Shown here in pieces: positions 25,163-33,887 of a DNA stretch of 64,000 nucleotides. The translations under genes were made by a program, and so were the position numbers. Positions within the stretch are counted from its first letter, which is position 1; each line of letters opens with the position of its first letter. Where the stretch lies: the NCBI RefSeq assembly GCF_022179805.1, contig NZ_BPUO01000004.1:475937-539936 (forward strand), in the 5' to 3' direction. The DNA comes from Cupriavidus pauculus. GTDB taxonomy: Bacteria > Pseudomonadota > Gammaproteobacteria > Burkholderiales > Burkholderiaceae. The notes beneath the pieces are model-generated. The model was not told the DNA's origin and ran no database searches. It saw only the letters and a list, made by a program, of their open reading frames with translations.

Positions 25163-26185
25163 GTGCAAGAGCCAGTTTCTTGTCTGCAAGGGCTTCGGGC
25201 CCAGGCAGGGGGCGCCTTCGCCCTTTTGCCGAGCCGATATGTGCGCTATCTGCGCACCATGGCTTCGGTTTCCGCGTTCTGTTATCCGGCTGGCAGCCGG
25301 AAGTGGTTGTCGCGCCGGGCCAGGCTGATGTTGCTATCGGCCGTGCTCAGTGGCGCGGCGCGGCCGTGGCTGCGTGCCGCGGCGTCGTGCGCGCTGCTGC
25401 AGCGCGTGGTGACCGCGCGTCCGTTGCTGCTGGAAAAGCCATTCCGCCCGCTGGGCGCCTACGGCATGTGCTTTGCCGAACGTGCCCGGCTGCTGCTGGA
25501 GCACTTTGCCGTGATGCACGAGACCGTGTCGGTGGGGGTTTGCGATCGCATCTACCTGGCCGGCGGTATCGACTGGAGCGTCGCCGACGGCCGCTACACG
25601 TTGCGGCTGGCCGACTCGGGGCCGAATCCCAAGGAAGGCGAGCTCGCGTTCTATTGGGTCGACAACGAAACCGGCAACTGCCTGGCGCAGCTCAGTTTCT
25701 ACCTGCGGCGCGGCGCCGATGGCGTGGAGATCTATATAGGCGGCTTGCAGGGGACGTTGCATGCCGACAGCCTCGCGTGGATCCGTGCGGCCACCAAGGC
25801 CTGCGACGGGCTGCGGCCCAAGGATGCGCTGATGGAAGCGTTGCTGGCGCTGGCCACCCGGGTTGGCGCACGGCGCGTGGTGGCGGTATCGCGTGCCAAT
25901 CACGTGGGCCGGCAACGCAACCGGCCCCGCGAGATCCAGGCCGACTACGAAGGATTCTGGATGGAATATCACGGACAGCGGCTGGCGAATGGCGACGTCG
26001 AAGTGCCGGTATGCCAGCCCGCGCGGGACATTGCCGAGATTGCGTCGAAGAAGCGCTCGGCGTGGCGCCGCAAGCAGGCGCTGGCTGATTCCATCCGGCA
26101 AAGCGTGGCTCATGGGATGGCGGCGTCCCAGGAAGTGGCGAGCAACGACGACATCCCGGTAGCACTGGCGATGCCGGCCGCCTGA
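25163..26185 (+). CDS. VirK/YbjX family (DUF535) protein
   Basis: About 340 aa. The DUF535 pattern is recognisable: RPFRPLGAYGMCFAERARLLLEHF-like segment, LADSGPNPKEGELAFYWVDNETGNCLAQLSF, VEIYIGGLQG and AVSRANHVGRQR. Family members (VirK, YbjX) affect envelope integrity and resistance to host peptides in enterobacteria; the biochemical role is unknown. I take GTG 25163 because AGGGGAG lies 9 nt upstream; ATG 25127 in the same frame is possible. The AT-rich 150 bp before it is unlike the neighbours and probably holds the promoter. Confidence 0.78.
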   Translation: MQEPVSCLQGLRAQAGGAFALLPSRYVRYLRTMASVSAFCYPAGSRKWLSRRARLMLLSAVLSGAARPWLRAAASCALLQRVVTARPLLLEKPFRPLGAYGMCFAERARLLLEHFAVMHETVSVGVCDRIYLAGGIDWSVADGRYTLRLADSGPNPKEGELAFYWVDNETGNCLAQLSFYLRRGADGVEIYIGGLQGTLHADSLAWIRAATKACDGLRPKDALMEALLALATRVGARRVVAVSRANHVGRQRNRPREIQADYEGFWMEYHGQRLANGDVEVPVCQPARDIAEIASKKRSAWRRKQALADSIRQSVAHGMAASQEVASNDDIPVALAMPAA

Positions 26186-26231
26186 GTCCGGTATGCCCCG
26201 CAGGGTGGAATGCCGGGGCGTAAACCCTAGT

Positions 26232-26249
26232 AGTCTAGCTACCTAGACT
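26232..26249. promoter_or_regulatory. GntR-type operator candidate
   Basis: AGTCTAG-CTAC-CTAGACT, a perfect 7-bp inverted repeat 85 nt upstream of the GntR start, followed by a partial copy (ACTAGAGTCT). HutC-subfamily GntR proteins bind such T/A-rich dyads; autoregulation is inferred. Confidence 0.55.
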
Positions 26250-26333
26250 TTTACTAGAGTCTGGTATCGGCCGATCACCCTGAGCGGCCGGTGCGGCAGC
26301 CTGCTGGCCGTCGCGACCCTTCGGCCAGACCCG

Positions 26334-27083
26334 ATGCCGGACGCCACCGACATTCTTTCGCGCAGCCGCGAACCCGTTTACCTGCAACTCGCCACGATCT
26401 TCCGCCGGCAGATCGAAAGCGGCGCATGGCGCCAGGGCGAGCAGCTTCCATCGCTCGATGCGTTGTGCCGCCAGTACGGCGTGGCCCGCATGACGATGCA
26501 TCACGCCATTTCCCAGCTCGATGCCGAGGGGCTTGTCGCCCGTTCGCGTGGCCGTGGCACCTTCGTCAAGGGCGCCGGTCGCACGCCACGGCAACTGGCG
26601 CTGCCGGTGAGCTGGCACGAAGCGGTGGCCGTTGGCGGCCAGCTTTCCACCGAGGCCATCGTCGAGTCCACCGCGGACGTGGCCCTGCCCGACGACCTGG
26701 GCATGCCGTGCGACTTCCGGCGTGCCGACGCCTATCACTTCCTGCATCGCGCGCATCGCATGGACGGCCGGCCGTTCGCGGTGGGCGAGGTCTACATTGC
26801 CGCCGATGTCTTCGCACGCGAGCCGGAGGCGTTCCGCCAGGGCGCATCGGTGCCCGTGCTCGACCGCTTTCCCGGCCTCAAGGTCAATGCCGCCCGGCAG
26901 CGCCTGTCCATCGTGCCAGCCGGCGCCGAGTCCGCCCGCGCGCTGGCGCTGGCGGTGGGCGCGCCCGTGGCCGAACTGCGCCGCTTTGCCTGTGTGGACG
27001 ACGAGATCGTCTATTACGCGCGCATCGAATTTCCCACCGAGTATGTCTGCCTGGACTTCGACCTGCTCGCCCCTCATGCCTGA
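26334..27083 (+). CDS. GntR family regulator, HutC subfamily (UTRA domain)
   Basis: 249 aa. N-terminal winged HTH (YLQLATIFRRQIESGAWRQGEQLPSLDALCRQYGVARMTMHHAISQLDAEGLVARSRGRGTF begins at residue 16) and C-terminal UTRA effector domain (LHRAHRMDGRPFAVGEVYIAADVF; LRRFACVDDEIVYYARIEFP). It ends 43 nt before the ThDP enzyme gene, so it very likely regulates and is co-transcribed with it. Confidence 0.9.
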   Translation: MPDATDILSRSREPVYLQLATIFRRQIESGAWRQGEQLPSLDALCRQYGVARMTMHHAISQLDAEGLVARSRGRGTFVKGAGRTPRQLALPVSWHEAVAVGGQLSTEAIVESTADVALPDDLGMPCDFRRADAYHFLHRAHRMDGRPFAVGEVYIAADVFAREPEAFRQGASVPVLDRFPGLKVNAARQRLSIVPAGAESARALALAVGAPVAELRRFACVDDEIVYYARIEFPTEYVCLDFDLLAPHA

Positions 27084-27126
27084 CAACCGCCAACCTGCAC
27101 GGATACCCGAGATGGAGACACCAACG

Positions 27127-28668
27127 ATGAACGGCGCTGAAAGCCTGGTCAAGACGCTGCTTGCCTGCGGCGTGGACACCTGCTTCGCCAACCCCGGCAC
27201 CAGCGAAATGCACTTCGTGGCCGCCCTTGACCGCATTCCCGGCATGCGCTGCGTGCTTGGACTGTTCGAAGGCGTGGTCACCGGCGCCGCAGACGGTTAC
27301 GCGCGCATGGCCGGCAAGCCCGCCGCCACGCTGCTGCATTGCGGACCCGGCCTGGCCAATGGCCTGGCGAACCTGCACAACGCACGCCGCGCGCAGACGC
27401 CGGTCGTCAACATCATCGGTGACCAGGCCACGTACCACCGTCCGTTCGACGCGCCGCTGACCGCCGATACCGAAGGCTGGGCGCGGCCGGTTTCGGTGTG
27501 GACGCGTACGGCCACCCATGCCGCCTCGGTGGGTGCCGATGCCGCCGTCGCCGTGCAAGCCGCGCGTGCCGAGCCCGGCGGCGTGGCCAGCCTGATCCTG
27601 CCGTCTGACGTGTGCTGGGACGATGGCGGCAAGGTGGCTGCACCGCTGCCCGCGCTGGCGGTGCCGAAGGTGTCGCCCGATGCGGTGCAGAACGCCGCGC
27701 GCATCCTGCGCAGCGGCCAGCCGACGCTGATCGTGCTGGCCGGCAGTGCGCTGCGCGAAGGCGCGCTGGCCGATGCCCATCGCATTGCCGCCACCACCGA
27801 CGCGCGGCTGATCACGCCGATGTCGAACGCACGCGTCACACGCGGCCGTGGCCGGCTGGCCGTCGACCGCATTCCGTATTCGGGCGATGCGGCACGCCAG
27901 AAGCTGGCGGGCATCCGCAACGTGATCCTGGTCGGTGCGCCGCCTCCGGTGACGTTCTTCGCGTATCCCGGCAAGTCACCGCGTCCGTATCCCGAGGATG
28001 CAAACATCCACGTGCTGGCACGCGCAGAAGAAGACCTGGGCGAAGCGCTGGCGCGCCTGGCCGATGAACTGGGCGCACGCAGCGCCGCGCTGCCGCAATC
28101 GGCACCGAGGTCCGCGGCGCCGGCCAAGGGCGCGATCACGTCGGAAGCCGTGGCCCAGTCGCTGACCGCGCTGCTGCCCGAGCAGGCCGTGGTGGTGGAA
28201 GAAAGCGTGAGTTTTGGCCGCGCGTTCTATCCGGGCACCGTGCACGCGGCGCCGCACGACTGGCTGCAACTGACGGGCGGCGCGATTGGCGCGGGCCTGC
28301 CGCTGGCCACGGGTGCCGCCATCGCCGCCCCTGACCGCCGCGTGGTGGCGCTGCAGGCCGATGGCTCCGGCATGTACACGCTGCAGTCGCTGTGGACCAT
28401 GGCGCGCGAAAAGCTCGACGTGACCATCGTGCTGCTAGCCAACCGCAAGTACGCGATCCTGCTGGGCGAACTGGCAGGCGTGGGCGCCAATCCCGGCAAG
28501 ACGGCGATGGACATGCTCGACCTTGGCAATCCGGACCTCGACTGGGTCAAGATGGCCAACGGCATGGGCGTGGAAGCCGCGCGCGCCGACACCATGGACG
28601 CGTTCAACGACCTGTTCCAGATGGCCAACCAGCGCAAGGGTCCGTTCCTGATCGAACTGGTGATCTGA
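27127..28668 (+). CDS. Thiamine-diphosphate-dependent enzyme, acetolactate synthase-like
   Basis: About 513 aa, three-domain ThDP enzyme. The N-terminal domain has the activating glutamate E48 in GLFEGVVTGAADGYARM; the middle domain follows; the C-terminal ThDP site is QADGSGMYTLQSLWTMAREKL followed by ANRKYAIL in place of the usual NN. It is annotated acetolactate synthase large subunit-like by family habit, but with no small subunit and under GntR control it may be a 2-oxoacid decarboxylase or lyase. ATG 27127 has GGAG at a good distance; ATG 27112 is also in frame. Confidence 0.82.
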   Translation: MNGAESLVKTLLACGVDTCFANPGTSEMHFVAALDRIPGMRCVLGLFEGVVTGAADGYARMAGKPAATLLHCGPGLANGLANLHNARRAQTPVVNIIGDQATYHRPFDAPLTADTEGWARPVSVWTRTATHAASVGADAAVAVQAARAEPGGVASLILPSDVCWDDGGKVAAPLPALAVPKVSPDAVQNAARILRSGQPTLIVLAGSALREGALADAHRIAATTDARLITPMSNARVTRGRGRLAVDRIPYSGDAARQKLAGIRNVILVGAPPPVTFFAYPGKSPRPYPEDANIHVLARAEEDLGEALARLADELGARSAALPQSAPRSAAPAKGAITSEAVAQSLTALLPEQAVVVEESVSFGRAFYPGTVHAAPHDWLQLTGGAIGAGLPLATGAAIAAPDRRVVALQADGSGMYTLQSLWTMAREKLDVTIVLLANRKYAILLGELAGVGANPGKTAMDMLDLGNPDLDWVKMANGMGVEAARADTMDAFNDLFQMANQRKGPFLIELVI

Positions 28669-28713
28669 TCCACCGTGTTCCATTGCGGCGCCGGTTTGCC
28701 GGCGCCAGCATGG

Positions 28714-28735
28714 GCCTCCATCCACCAGTGGAGGC
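28714..28735 (+). promoter_or_regulatory. Hairpin covering the ribosome site of the DUF1996 gene
   Basis: GCCTCCA (28714-28720) can pair with TGGAGGC (28729-28735), burying the GGAGG that lies 5 nt before the ATG at 28740. A second perfect hairpin without a T tract (GGCGCCGG-TTTG-CCGGCGCC, 28687-28706) lies just upstream. Confidence 0.45.
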
Positions 28736-28739
28736 CATC

Positions 28740-29831
28740 ATGAGAACAGTCAGGATTTGTCACGTAGCGCTTGGCGGCGTGCTGTCGGTCTTCGCCATCG
28801 CGGGATGCACGCAGCACCGGCCGCCCACGCAGACGCTGACCGACGGCAGCTTCAACATCGTGTGCAACTACTCGCACCGGCTGCCCGACGACCCCATCGT
28901 GTACCCGAGCAAGCCGGGCATCGCGATGCAGCACGACTTCTTCGGCAACACCACCACCAACGCCTACACCACCGGCGACACGCTGCAGAAGGTGTCGGGC
29001 AGCACCTGCGAGAACGCCGCCGATGGCAGCGGGTATTGGGCGCCATCGCTGAAGCTGCCCAGCGGCACCTTGGTGGCGCCGATGTACCAGAAGTCCTACT
29101 ACACGAACCAGGCGGTGCCATCGAGCAAGCGCGTGATGGTGCAGCCGATTCCGCAGGGGCTCAAGATGATGGTGGGCGACCATTTCGGTACGGCGCCCAA
29201 TCCGCGCGTCTCGTTCCTGTGCACGGGACAGAGCTACACCAATACCATCCCCACCAACTGCAAGCCTGATCCATCGACGGGTACGCAGCTCAATATCGGC
29301 CTGAACTTCCCGACCTGCTGGGACGGCAAGAACCTGGCGCCGGTGATGGGTGGCCACAACAACATGGCCTATCCCAATGACAGCGGCCAGTGTCCGGCCG
29401 ACTATCCGGTGCAGCTACCCGAGGTGAACATGAATATCGCCTACAACTTCGGGCAGATCTCGGACCTGACCAACGTGCAACTGTCGCTCGATCCGCAACT
29501 CGATGCGCAGGGCAATGTGGTCAAGCAGCTCTGGGGATCGATGTACACGGCGCACGGCGATTTCTTCATGGGCTGGCGCGATGGCGCGGCGAAGTTCATG
29601 GTCGACTACTGCATGAACAAGGGGCGCGTCTGCAACCACGAGGTGGCGTACTCATTCTTCGAGACGAGCGAGGATGCGACGGTGCGCGCGGGCGACACCA
29701 CCAACTACGGCGGCGGTACGACGCTCAGCACGCAGCTGGCCAGCGACACCTTGCCGGAGTCAACGATCTACCTGAAGGCGAAGATTCCGCAGGGCGCGGT
29801 GACGTTGCCGCCGGACTACGCGCCGCGCTAA
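28740..29831 (+). CDS. DUF1996 lipoprotein, 5' part of a gene split by a stop codon
   Basis: 363 aa as read. The N-terminus is a lipoprotein signal with lipobox FAIAGC, then a DUF1996 domain: FPTCWDGKNL, GHNNMAYPNDSGQCPADYPVQLPEV are near-diagnostic, and MYTAHGDFFMGW resembles its H-x-D-F core. Homologous domains occur in fungal and bacterial secreted proteins, function unknown. The C-terminal end (STIYLKAKIPQGAVTLPPDYAPR) is the start of a second domain that resumes in frame right after the TAA at 29829-29831. Either a disrupted gene or a truncated but functional product. Confidence 0.78.
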   Translation: MRTVRICHVALGGVLSVFAIAGCTQHRPPTQTLTDGSFNIVCNYSHRLPDDPIVYPSKPGIAMQHDFFGNTTTNAYTTGDTLQKVSGSTCENAADGSGYWAPSLKLPSGTLVAPMYQKSYYTNQAVPSSKRVMVQPIPQGLKMMVGDHFGTAPNPRVSFLCTGQSYTNTIPTNCKPDPSTGTQLNIGLNFPTCWDGKNLAPVMGGHNNMAYPNDSGQCPADYPVQLPEVNMNIAYNFGQISDLTNVQLSLDPQLDAQGNVVKQLWGSMYTAHGDFFMGWRDGAAKFMVDYCMNKGRVCNHEVAYSFFETSEDATVRAGDTTNYGGGTTLSTQLASDTLPESTIYLKAKIPQGAVTLPPDYAPR

Positions 29832-30167
29832 GTGCTGCTGATGTATGGCGCAAACACGAGCGATACGGGCGCGTACAACATTCAGGCGTACGTGGTGCCG
29901 ACGATCTGGTCGGAGCAGACCATCAATGGCACGAACGCGCCGGCATGTGGCTCGGGCGCGTCGGTGGCGCTCTACCTCGATAACTCGAAGCAATATCGTG
30001 GCTTCACGGTGACGGACGCCGTGAACAGTGCCATCGCGGCCGGGCAGGACACGATTGCGTTCTGCATCCGTGGTGCCGGCGCTGGGCGGCTGTTCCAGTT
30101 CGGCAGCAGGGAAAGCGGCAACAAGCCCGTGCTGTACCTGATTGCGGTGAACCCGCTTCCGACCTGA
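29832..30167 (+). pseudogene. Downstream remnant of the DUF1996 gene, DNRLRE-like domain
   Basis: Same frame as the DUF1996 gene with only the TAA between them. The 111 residues (VVPTIWSEQTINGTN, YRGFTVTDAVNSAIAAGQDTIAFCIRG, FGSRESGNKPVLYLIAV) look like the C-terminal part of a DNRLRE/carbohydrate-binding-like beta domain whose first strands are upstream of the stop. It has no ribosome site of its own. The intact gene would encode about 475 aa. Confidence 0.65.
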
Positions 30168-30182
30168 TTGTCAGTGATCGAA

Positions 30183-31043
30183 CTAGCGCTCGACCTCGGC
30201 CCAACCCGACATGGCTTGGCCACCGACGCCGTCGCCGGTCCACAGCAGCACCTTGCCCGGCGTGCCGGCATCGTCGGCACCGCCCACGGCCACGGTGTCC
30301 TGATGGAACAGCGGCGACAGCCCGCGGAAGCCAAAGCGCTTCACACGGGCGTCGGGCCGCTCGTGGCGCAGCAGCTCCAGCATCAGCATGGCCTGCAGCG
30401 GGCCGTGCACGATCAGGCCCGGGTAGCCTTCCACATCGCGCACGTAGTCCAGGTCATAGTGGATGCGGTGGGCGTTGAAGGTCAGCGCCGAGAAGCGGAA
30501 CAGCAGGGCCGGGTCCGCTTTCAGCGTGCGGCCGAATTGCGCGGTCAGTTCCAGCGCCGGGCGCGTCGGCTGCGGTTGCCCCTTCGGCGGCATGGCGCGG
30601 TAGACGATATCGTGGCGTTCATTCAGTGCGACTTCGCCATCGACCGTGTAGGCGTGGTCGACCGACACGAACCACAGTTCACCGGTGCGGCCCGTCTTGT
30701 GCTGGACATCGGTGATGGTCGACGTGCGCGTGACCGTGTCACCCACGCGCAGGCCACGGTGGAACGATATGTCGCTGCCAGCCCACATGCGGCGCGGCAG
30801 CGGCACGGGCGGCAGGAATCCACCCAGCGTCGGATGACCGTCGGCCCCAAGCGTGTGCTGCGGTGCGCGCGGCAGGAAATAGAGCCAGTGCCACAGCGGC
30901 GGCAGCGGATTGCGGGCGATGGCCGCGCCATCGAGGTCGAAGGTGGCGGCCAGTGCCTGGACCGGTTCGGCGGCGAGCGTTTCGGTGCGCGCTTCCGAGC
31001 GGCCGATCCATTCGCGCAATTGTTCGAGCGTGGGAGTCGTCAT
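30183..31043 (-). CDS. MaoC-like / mesaconyl-C4-CoA hydratase-type protein
   Basis: About 286 aa with two hot-dog halves. RNPLPPLWHWLYFLP, GGFLPPVPLPRRMWAGSDISFHRGLRVGD (N-half) and FRFSALTFNAHRIHYDLDYVRDVEGYPGLIVHGPLQAMLMLELL (C-half, with the R-I-H-Y-D hydratase motif) match the FAS1-like dehydratase / mesaconyl-CoA hydratase group. It would hydrate a branched unsaturated acyl-CoA. Last gene of an operon with acyl-CoA dehydrogenase and MmgE/PrpD. The ATG at 31043 is chosen because the protein starts where the homologous family starts. Confidence 0.85.
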   Translation of the reverse strand: MTTPTLEQLREWIGRSEARTETLAAEPVQALAATFDLDGAAIARNPLPPLWHWLYFLPRAPQHTLGADGHPTLGGFLPPVPLPRRMWAGSDISFHRGLRVGDTVTRTSTITDVQHKTGRTGELWFVSVDHAYTVDGEVALNERHDIVYRAMPPKGQPQPTRPALELTAQFGRTLKADPALLFRFSALTFNAHRIHYDLDYVRDVEGYPGLIVHGPLQAMLMLELLRHERPDARVKRFGFRGLSPLFHQDTVAVGGADDAGTPGKVLLWTGDGVGGQAMSGWAEVER

Positions 31044-31066
31044 CGTGATCAGCGTCCGGTGGCAGG

Positions 31067-32443
31067 TTAGCGGGAGGCGGGCAGCCAGTTGTTGACGTTG
31101 GCTTCGGTATCGAGCCGCCAGACACGCGCGATGATGGCACGCATCTCGGCTTCGCTGGCGCCGTGGCGGAACGCGCCAAGCTGCACGGCCTTGGCTTCGA
31201 GCTCGGGGCGCGACAACGTGTTGCCGGGATCGCCCTTGGGCACGTCCACGCGCGCTTCGAGCGAGCGGCCGTCGGTGGTGGTCACCGTCACGCGGCCAAT
31301 CCACTGGCGCGGATAGGCGGCGTTGATCTCATCGTCGAGCGCCATGGTGACCTTGTTGCAGAACGCGGCGATGCGCGGGTCCTGCAGCGCGTGCTGCTCG
31401 AACTCGCCCAGGCCGGCATGCGTATGCACTGCCACCAGGCCCAGCACTGTACCCATCGAGAACTTGGCCTGATGGATCGTCACGGGATTGACGACCGGAC
31501 CCAGCACGTCGATGGCGCCCTGGTGCACGTGCGCGGTGACCGAGGCGATCTGTTCGGCGGCAAGACCTTCACGCTGCATCACAGCCTTCAGCGCATCGGC
31601 GGCCGGGTGCGTGTGGCGGCACGAGGCAAAGAACTTGAACGACGTCTCGGCGGTGGCCCAGCGCGTGCCCAGTCCATCGGTCAGCGCGGCGGGATTGGCA
31701 TCGCTCGACATGCCGGCGGCCATGCCTTGCGCACCTTCCAAAATCTGACGTGCGCCCGTGAAGCCTGCGCGGGCCAGCCATGCCGATTGCAAACCGTCGG
31801 CGGCCGCCTTGGCGGTGTGAAGCTGCTTGGAGTCGGCGGCATCGCGCAGGAATTCCCACAGACCGGCGGCTTGGGTGCCGGCGGAGCCGAGCGCCTGGTT
31901 GATGCCCTCGGCGTCTAGCCCGTACAGCTTGGCCACTGCCGCAGCGGCGGCCAGCGTGCCGACGGTGCCAGTCGTATGAAACACGCGATAGTGCGAGCGG
32001 CCCATGAATTCGCCGATGCGAATGCCGGCTTCATAGCCCGCGATCGATGCCAGCAGCACTTCGGCGCCGGTCTTGCCTTCGGCCTGCGCGGCGGCGACCA
32101 CGGCCGGGAACACCACGGCAGCCGGGTGCAGCACAGAGCCGTTGTGCACGTCGTCCTGCTCCACCACGTGCGACGAGGCACCGTTGATCAGCGCGGCAAA
32201 GTAAGGCGAGGTGCGGCGGCGGTCGACCAGGATTTCGGCATCGCCGGTCTGCGGCCCCATCGCGGCGGCAAATTCCTGGATGCGGCGGATGGCTGGCGCG
32301 TCCTTGCCAGCGATGGCAGAGGCGATCCAGTCCAGGAACAGGTCCTTGGTGCGGTCCACCACGGGAGTGGGCACGTCTTCGAGCTTGAGCCCGGCCAGGA
32401 ATTCACAGAGCTGGCGGGTTGGGTAGGAGGTGTCGTTAGGCAT
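31067..32443 (-). CDS. MmgE/PrpD family protein
   Basis: 458 aa, the family size. MmgE/PrpD proteins are 2-methylcitrate dehydratase or cis-aconitate/itaconate-type lyases; LFLDWIASAIAGKDAPAIRRI, VEQDDVHNGSVLHPAAVVFPAVVAAAQ and YRVFHTTGTVGTLAAAAAVAKLYGLD are diagnostic. No methylcitrate synthase or methylisocitrate lyase is near, so a role in propionate metabolism is not supported here; a dehydratase or isomerase step in a dicarboxylate pathway is more likely. It lies between the dehydrogenase (15 nt) and the hydratase (23 nt). Confidence 0.9.
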   Translation of the reverse strand: MPNDTSYPTRQLCEFLAGLKLEDVPTPVVDRTKDLFLDWIASAIAGKDAPAIRRIQEFAAAMGPQTGDAEILVDRRRTSPYFAALINGASSHVVEQDDVHNGSVLHPAAVVFPAVVAAAQAEGKTGAEVLLASIAGYEAGIRIGEFMGRSHYRVFHTTGTVGTLAAAAAVAKLYGLDAEGINQALGSAGTQAAGLWEFLRDAADSKQLHTAKAAADGLQSAWLARAGFTGARQILEGAQGMAAGMSSDANPAALTDGLGTRWATAETSFKFFASCRHTHPAADALKAVMQREGLAAEQIASVTAHVHQGAIDVLGPVVNPVTIHQAKFSMGTVLGLVAVHTHAGLGEFEQHALQDPRIAAFCNKVTMALDDEINAAYPRQWIGRVTVTTTDGRSLEARVDVPKGDPGNTLSRPELEAKAVQLGAFRHGASEAEMRAIIARVWRLDTEANVNNWLPASR

Positions 32444-32458
32444 GTTCGGTGTCCGCTG

Positions 32459-33628
32459 TCAGAACGAACGCGGCAGTTCGAGCACGTGCTCGGCCACGTA
32501 GGACAGGATCAGGTTCGTGGAAATCGGGGCCACCTGGTACAGGCGAGTCTCGCGGAACTTGCGCTCGATGTCGTACTCGGCGGCAAAGCCGAAACCGCCA
32601 TGCGTCTGCAGGCAGACGTTGGCCGCTTCCCACGAGGCATCGGCGGCCAGCAGCTTGGCCATGTTGGCTTCCTTGCCGCACGGCTTGCCGGCGTCGAACA
32701 GTTGCGCGGCCTTGTAGCGCATCAGGCTGGCGGCTTCCACGTTCACGAACGAACGCGCGATCGGAAACTGCACGCCCTGGTTCTGGCCGATGGGCCGGTC
32801 GAACACGATGCGCTCGCGGGCGTAGCCGCTGGCGCGCTCCACGAACCAGTAGCCGTCGCCGATGCACTCGGCCGCGATCAGGATGCGCTCGGCGTTCAGG
32901 CCGTCGAGGATGTACTTGAGGCCCCGGCCTTCCTCGCCGATCAGGTTGGCGGCGGGAATCTCCAGGTTGTCGAAGAACAGCTCGTTGGTCTCGTGGTTGA
33001 CCATATTGCGGATCGGCTGGACGGTCAGGCCGTTGCCGATCGCTTCGCGCAGGTCCACCACGAACACAGACAGCCCTTCGGACTTCTTCTTCACCTGGTC
33101 CAGCGGCGTGGTGCGCGCCAGCAGCAGCATCAGGTCCGAGTGCTGCACGCGCGAGATCCAGACCTTCTGGCCGTTGATCACGTACTTGTCGCCCTTGCGT
33201 ACGGCGGTGGTCTTGAGCTTGGTAGTGTCTGTGCCCGTGGTCGGTTCGGTCACGGCCATCGACTGCATGCGCAGTTCACCGGACGCGATGCCGGGCAGCC
33301 AGCGTTGCTTCTGCGCATCGGAGCCATGGCGCAGCAGGCAACCCATCACATACATCTGGCCGTGGCACGCGCCCGAATTGCCGCCGTTGCGGTTGATCTC
33401 TTCCATGATCACCGACGCAGCGGTCAGCGGCAGGCCCGAGCCGCCGTAGGCCTCGGGAATCAGCGCCGAGAGCCAGCCGGCCTGCGTCAGCGCCTGGACG
33501 AATTCTTCCGGAAAACCGTTGTGTTCCTCGATGCGCTGCCAGTACGCGGAGTCGAACTGCTGGCAGAGGTCGCGCACGGCTTCGCGAATCTCGGGGTAAA
33601 TCTGGTCTTGGTCCTGTGCAGCATGCAT
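32459..33628 (-). CDS. Acyl-CoA dehydrogenase
   Basis: FAD-dependent acyl-CoA dehydrogenase of 389 aa. MAVTEPTTGTDTTKL and VINGQKVWISR are the flavin and substrate signatures; HGGFGFAAEYDIERKFRETR is the C-terminal signature. The common catalytic Glu of the EGT motif is absent (here VAPIST); instead an Glu at about 247 in GLNAERILIA matches the position used by isovaleryl-CoA dehydrogenase (LDLER). First gene of the three-gene operon, divergent from a Bug receptor 260 nt away. Confidence 0.9.
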   Translation of the reverse strand: MHAAQDQDQIYPEIREAVRDLCQQFDSAYWQRIEEHNGFPEEFVQALTQAGWLSALIPEAYGGSGLPLTAASVIMEEINRNGGNSGACHGQMYVMGCLLRHGSDAQKQRWLPGIASGELRMQSMAVTEPTTGTDTTKLKTTAVRKGDKYVINGQKVWISRVQHSDLMLLLARTTPLDQVKKKSEGLSVFVVDLREAIGNGLTVQPIRNMVNHETNELFFDNLEIPAANLIGEEGRGLKYILDGLNAERILIAAECIGDGYWFVERASGYARERIVFDRPIGQNQGVQFPIARSFVNVEAASLMRYKAAQLFDAGKPCGKEANMAKLLAADASWEAANVCLQTHGGFGFAAEYDIERKFRETRLYQVAPISTNLILSYVAEHVLELPRSF

Positions 33629-33887
33629 GGCAATGTCCGGTCGATGTCGGGGGTGAGGCCATTATTCACGAGCGGCCGTGGCTGCAACATTCGCATTTGC
33701 TGAAGCGCGGCTTCTGTCCGGCTTAGGGATCCGGTGCGGGACTCAGGGTTATCCCGTGACTTTTCCGGAGCCTTGTCCTCCCTTCGGCAAATCGGAATTG
33801 TGTGCCGATGCCAATGCTTGCACGCTGCGGCTCACACGATTCCCGGACAACCAGACGCGTGATACACGCGCATTCAGGAGACAGCGT

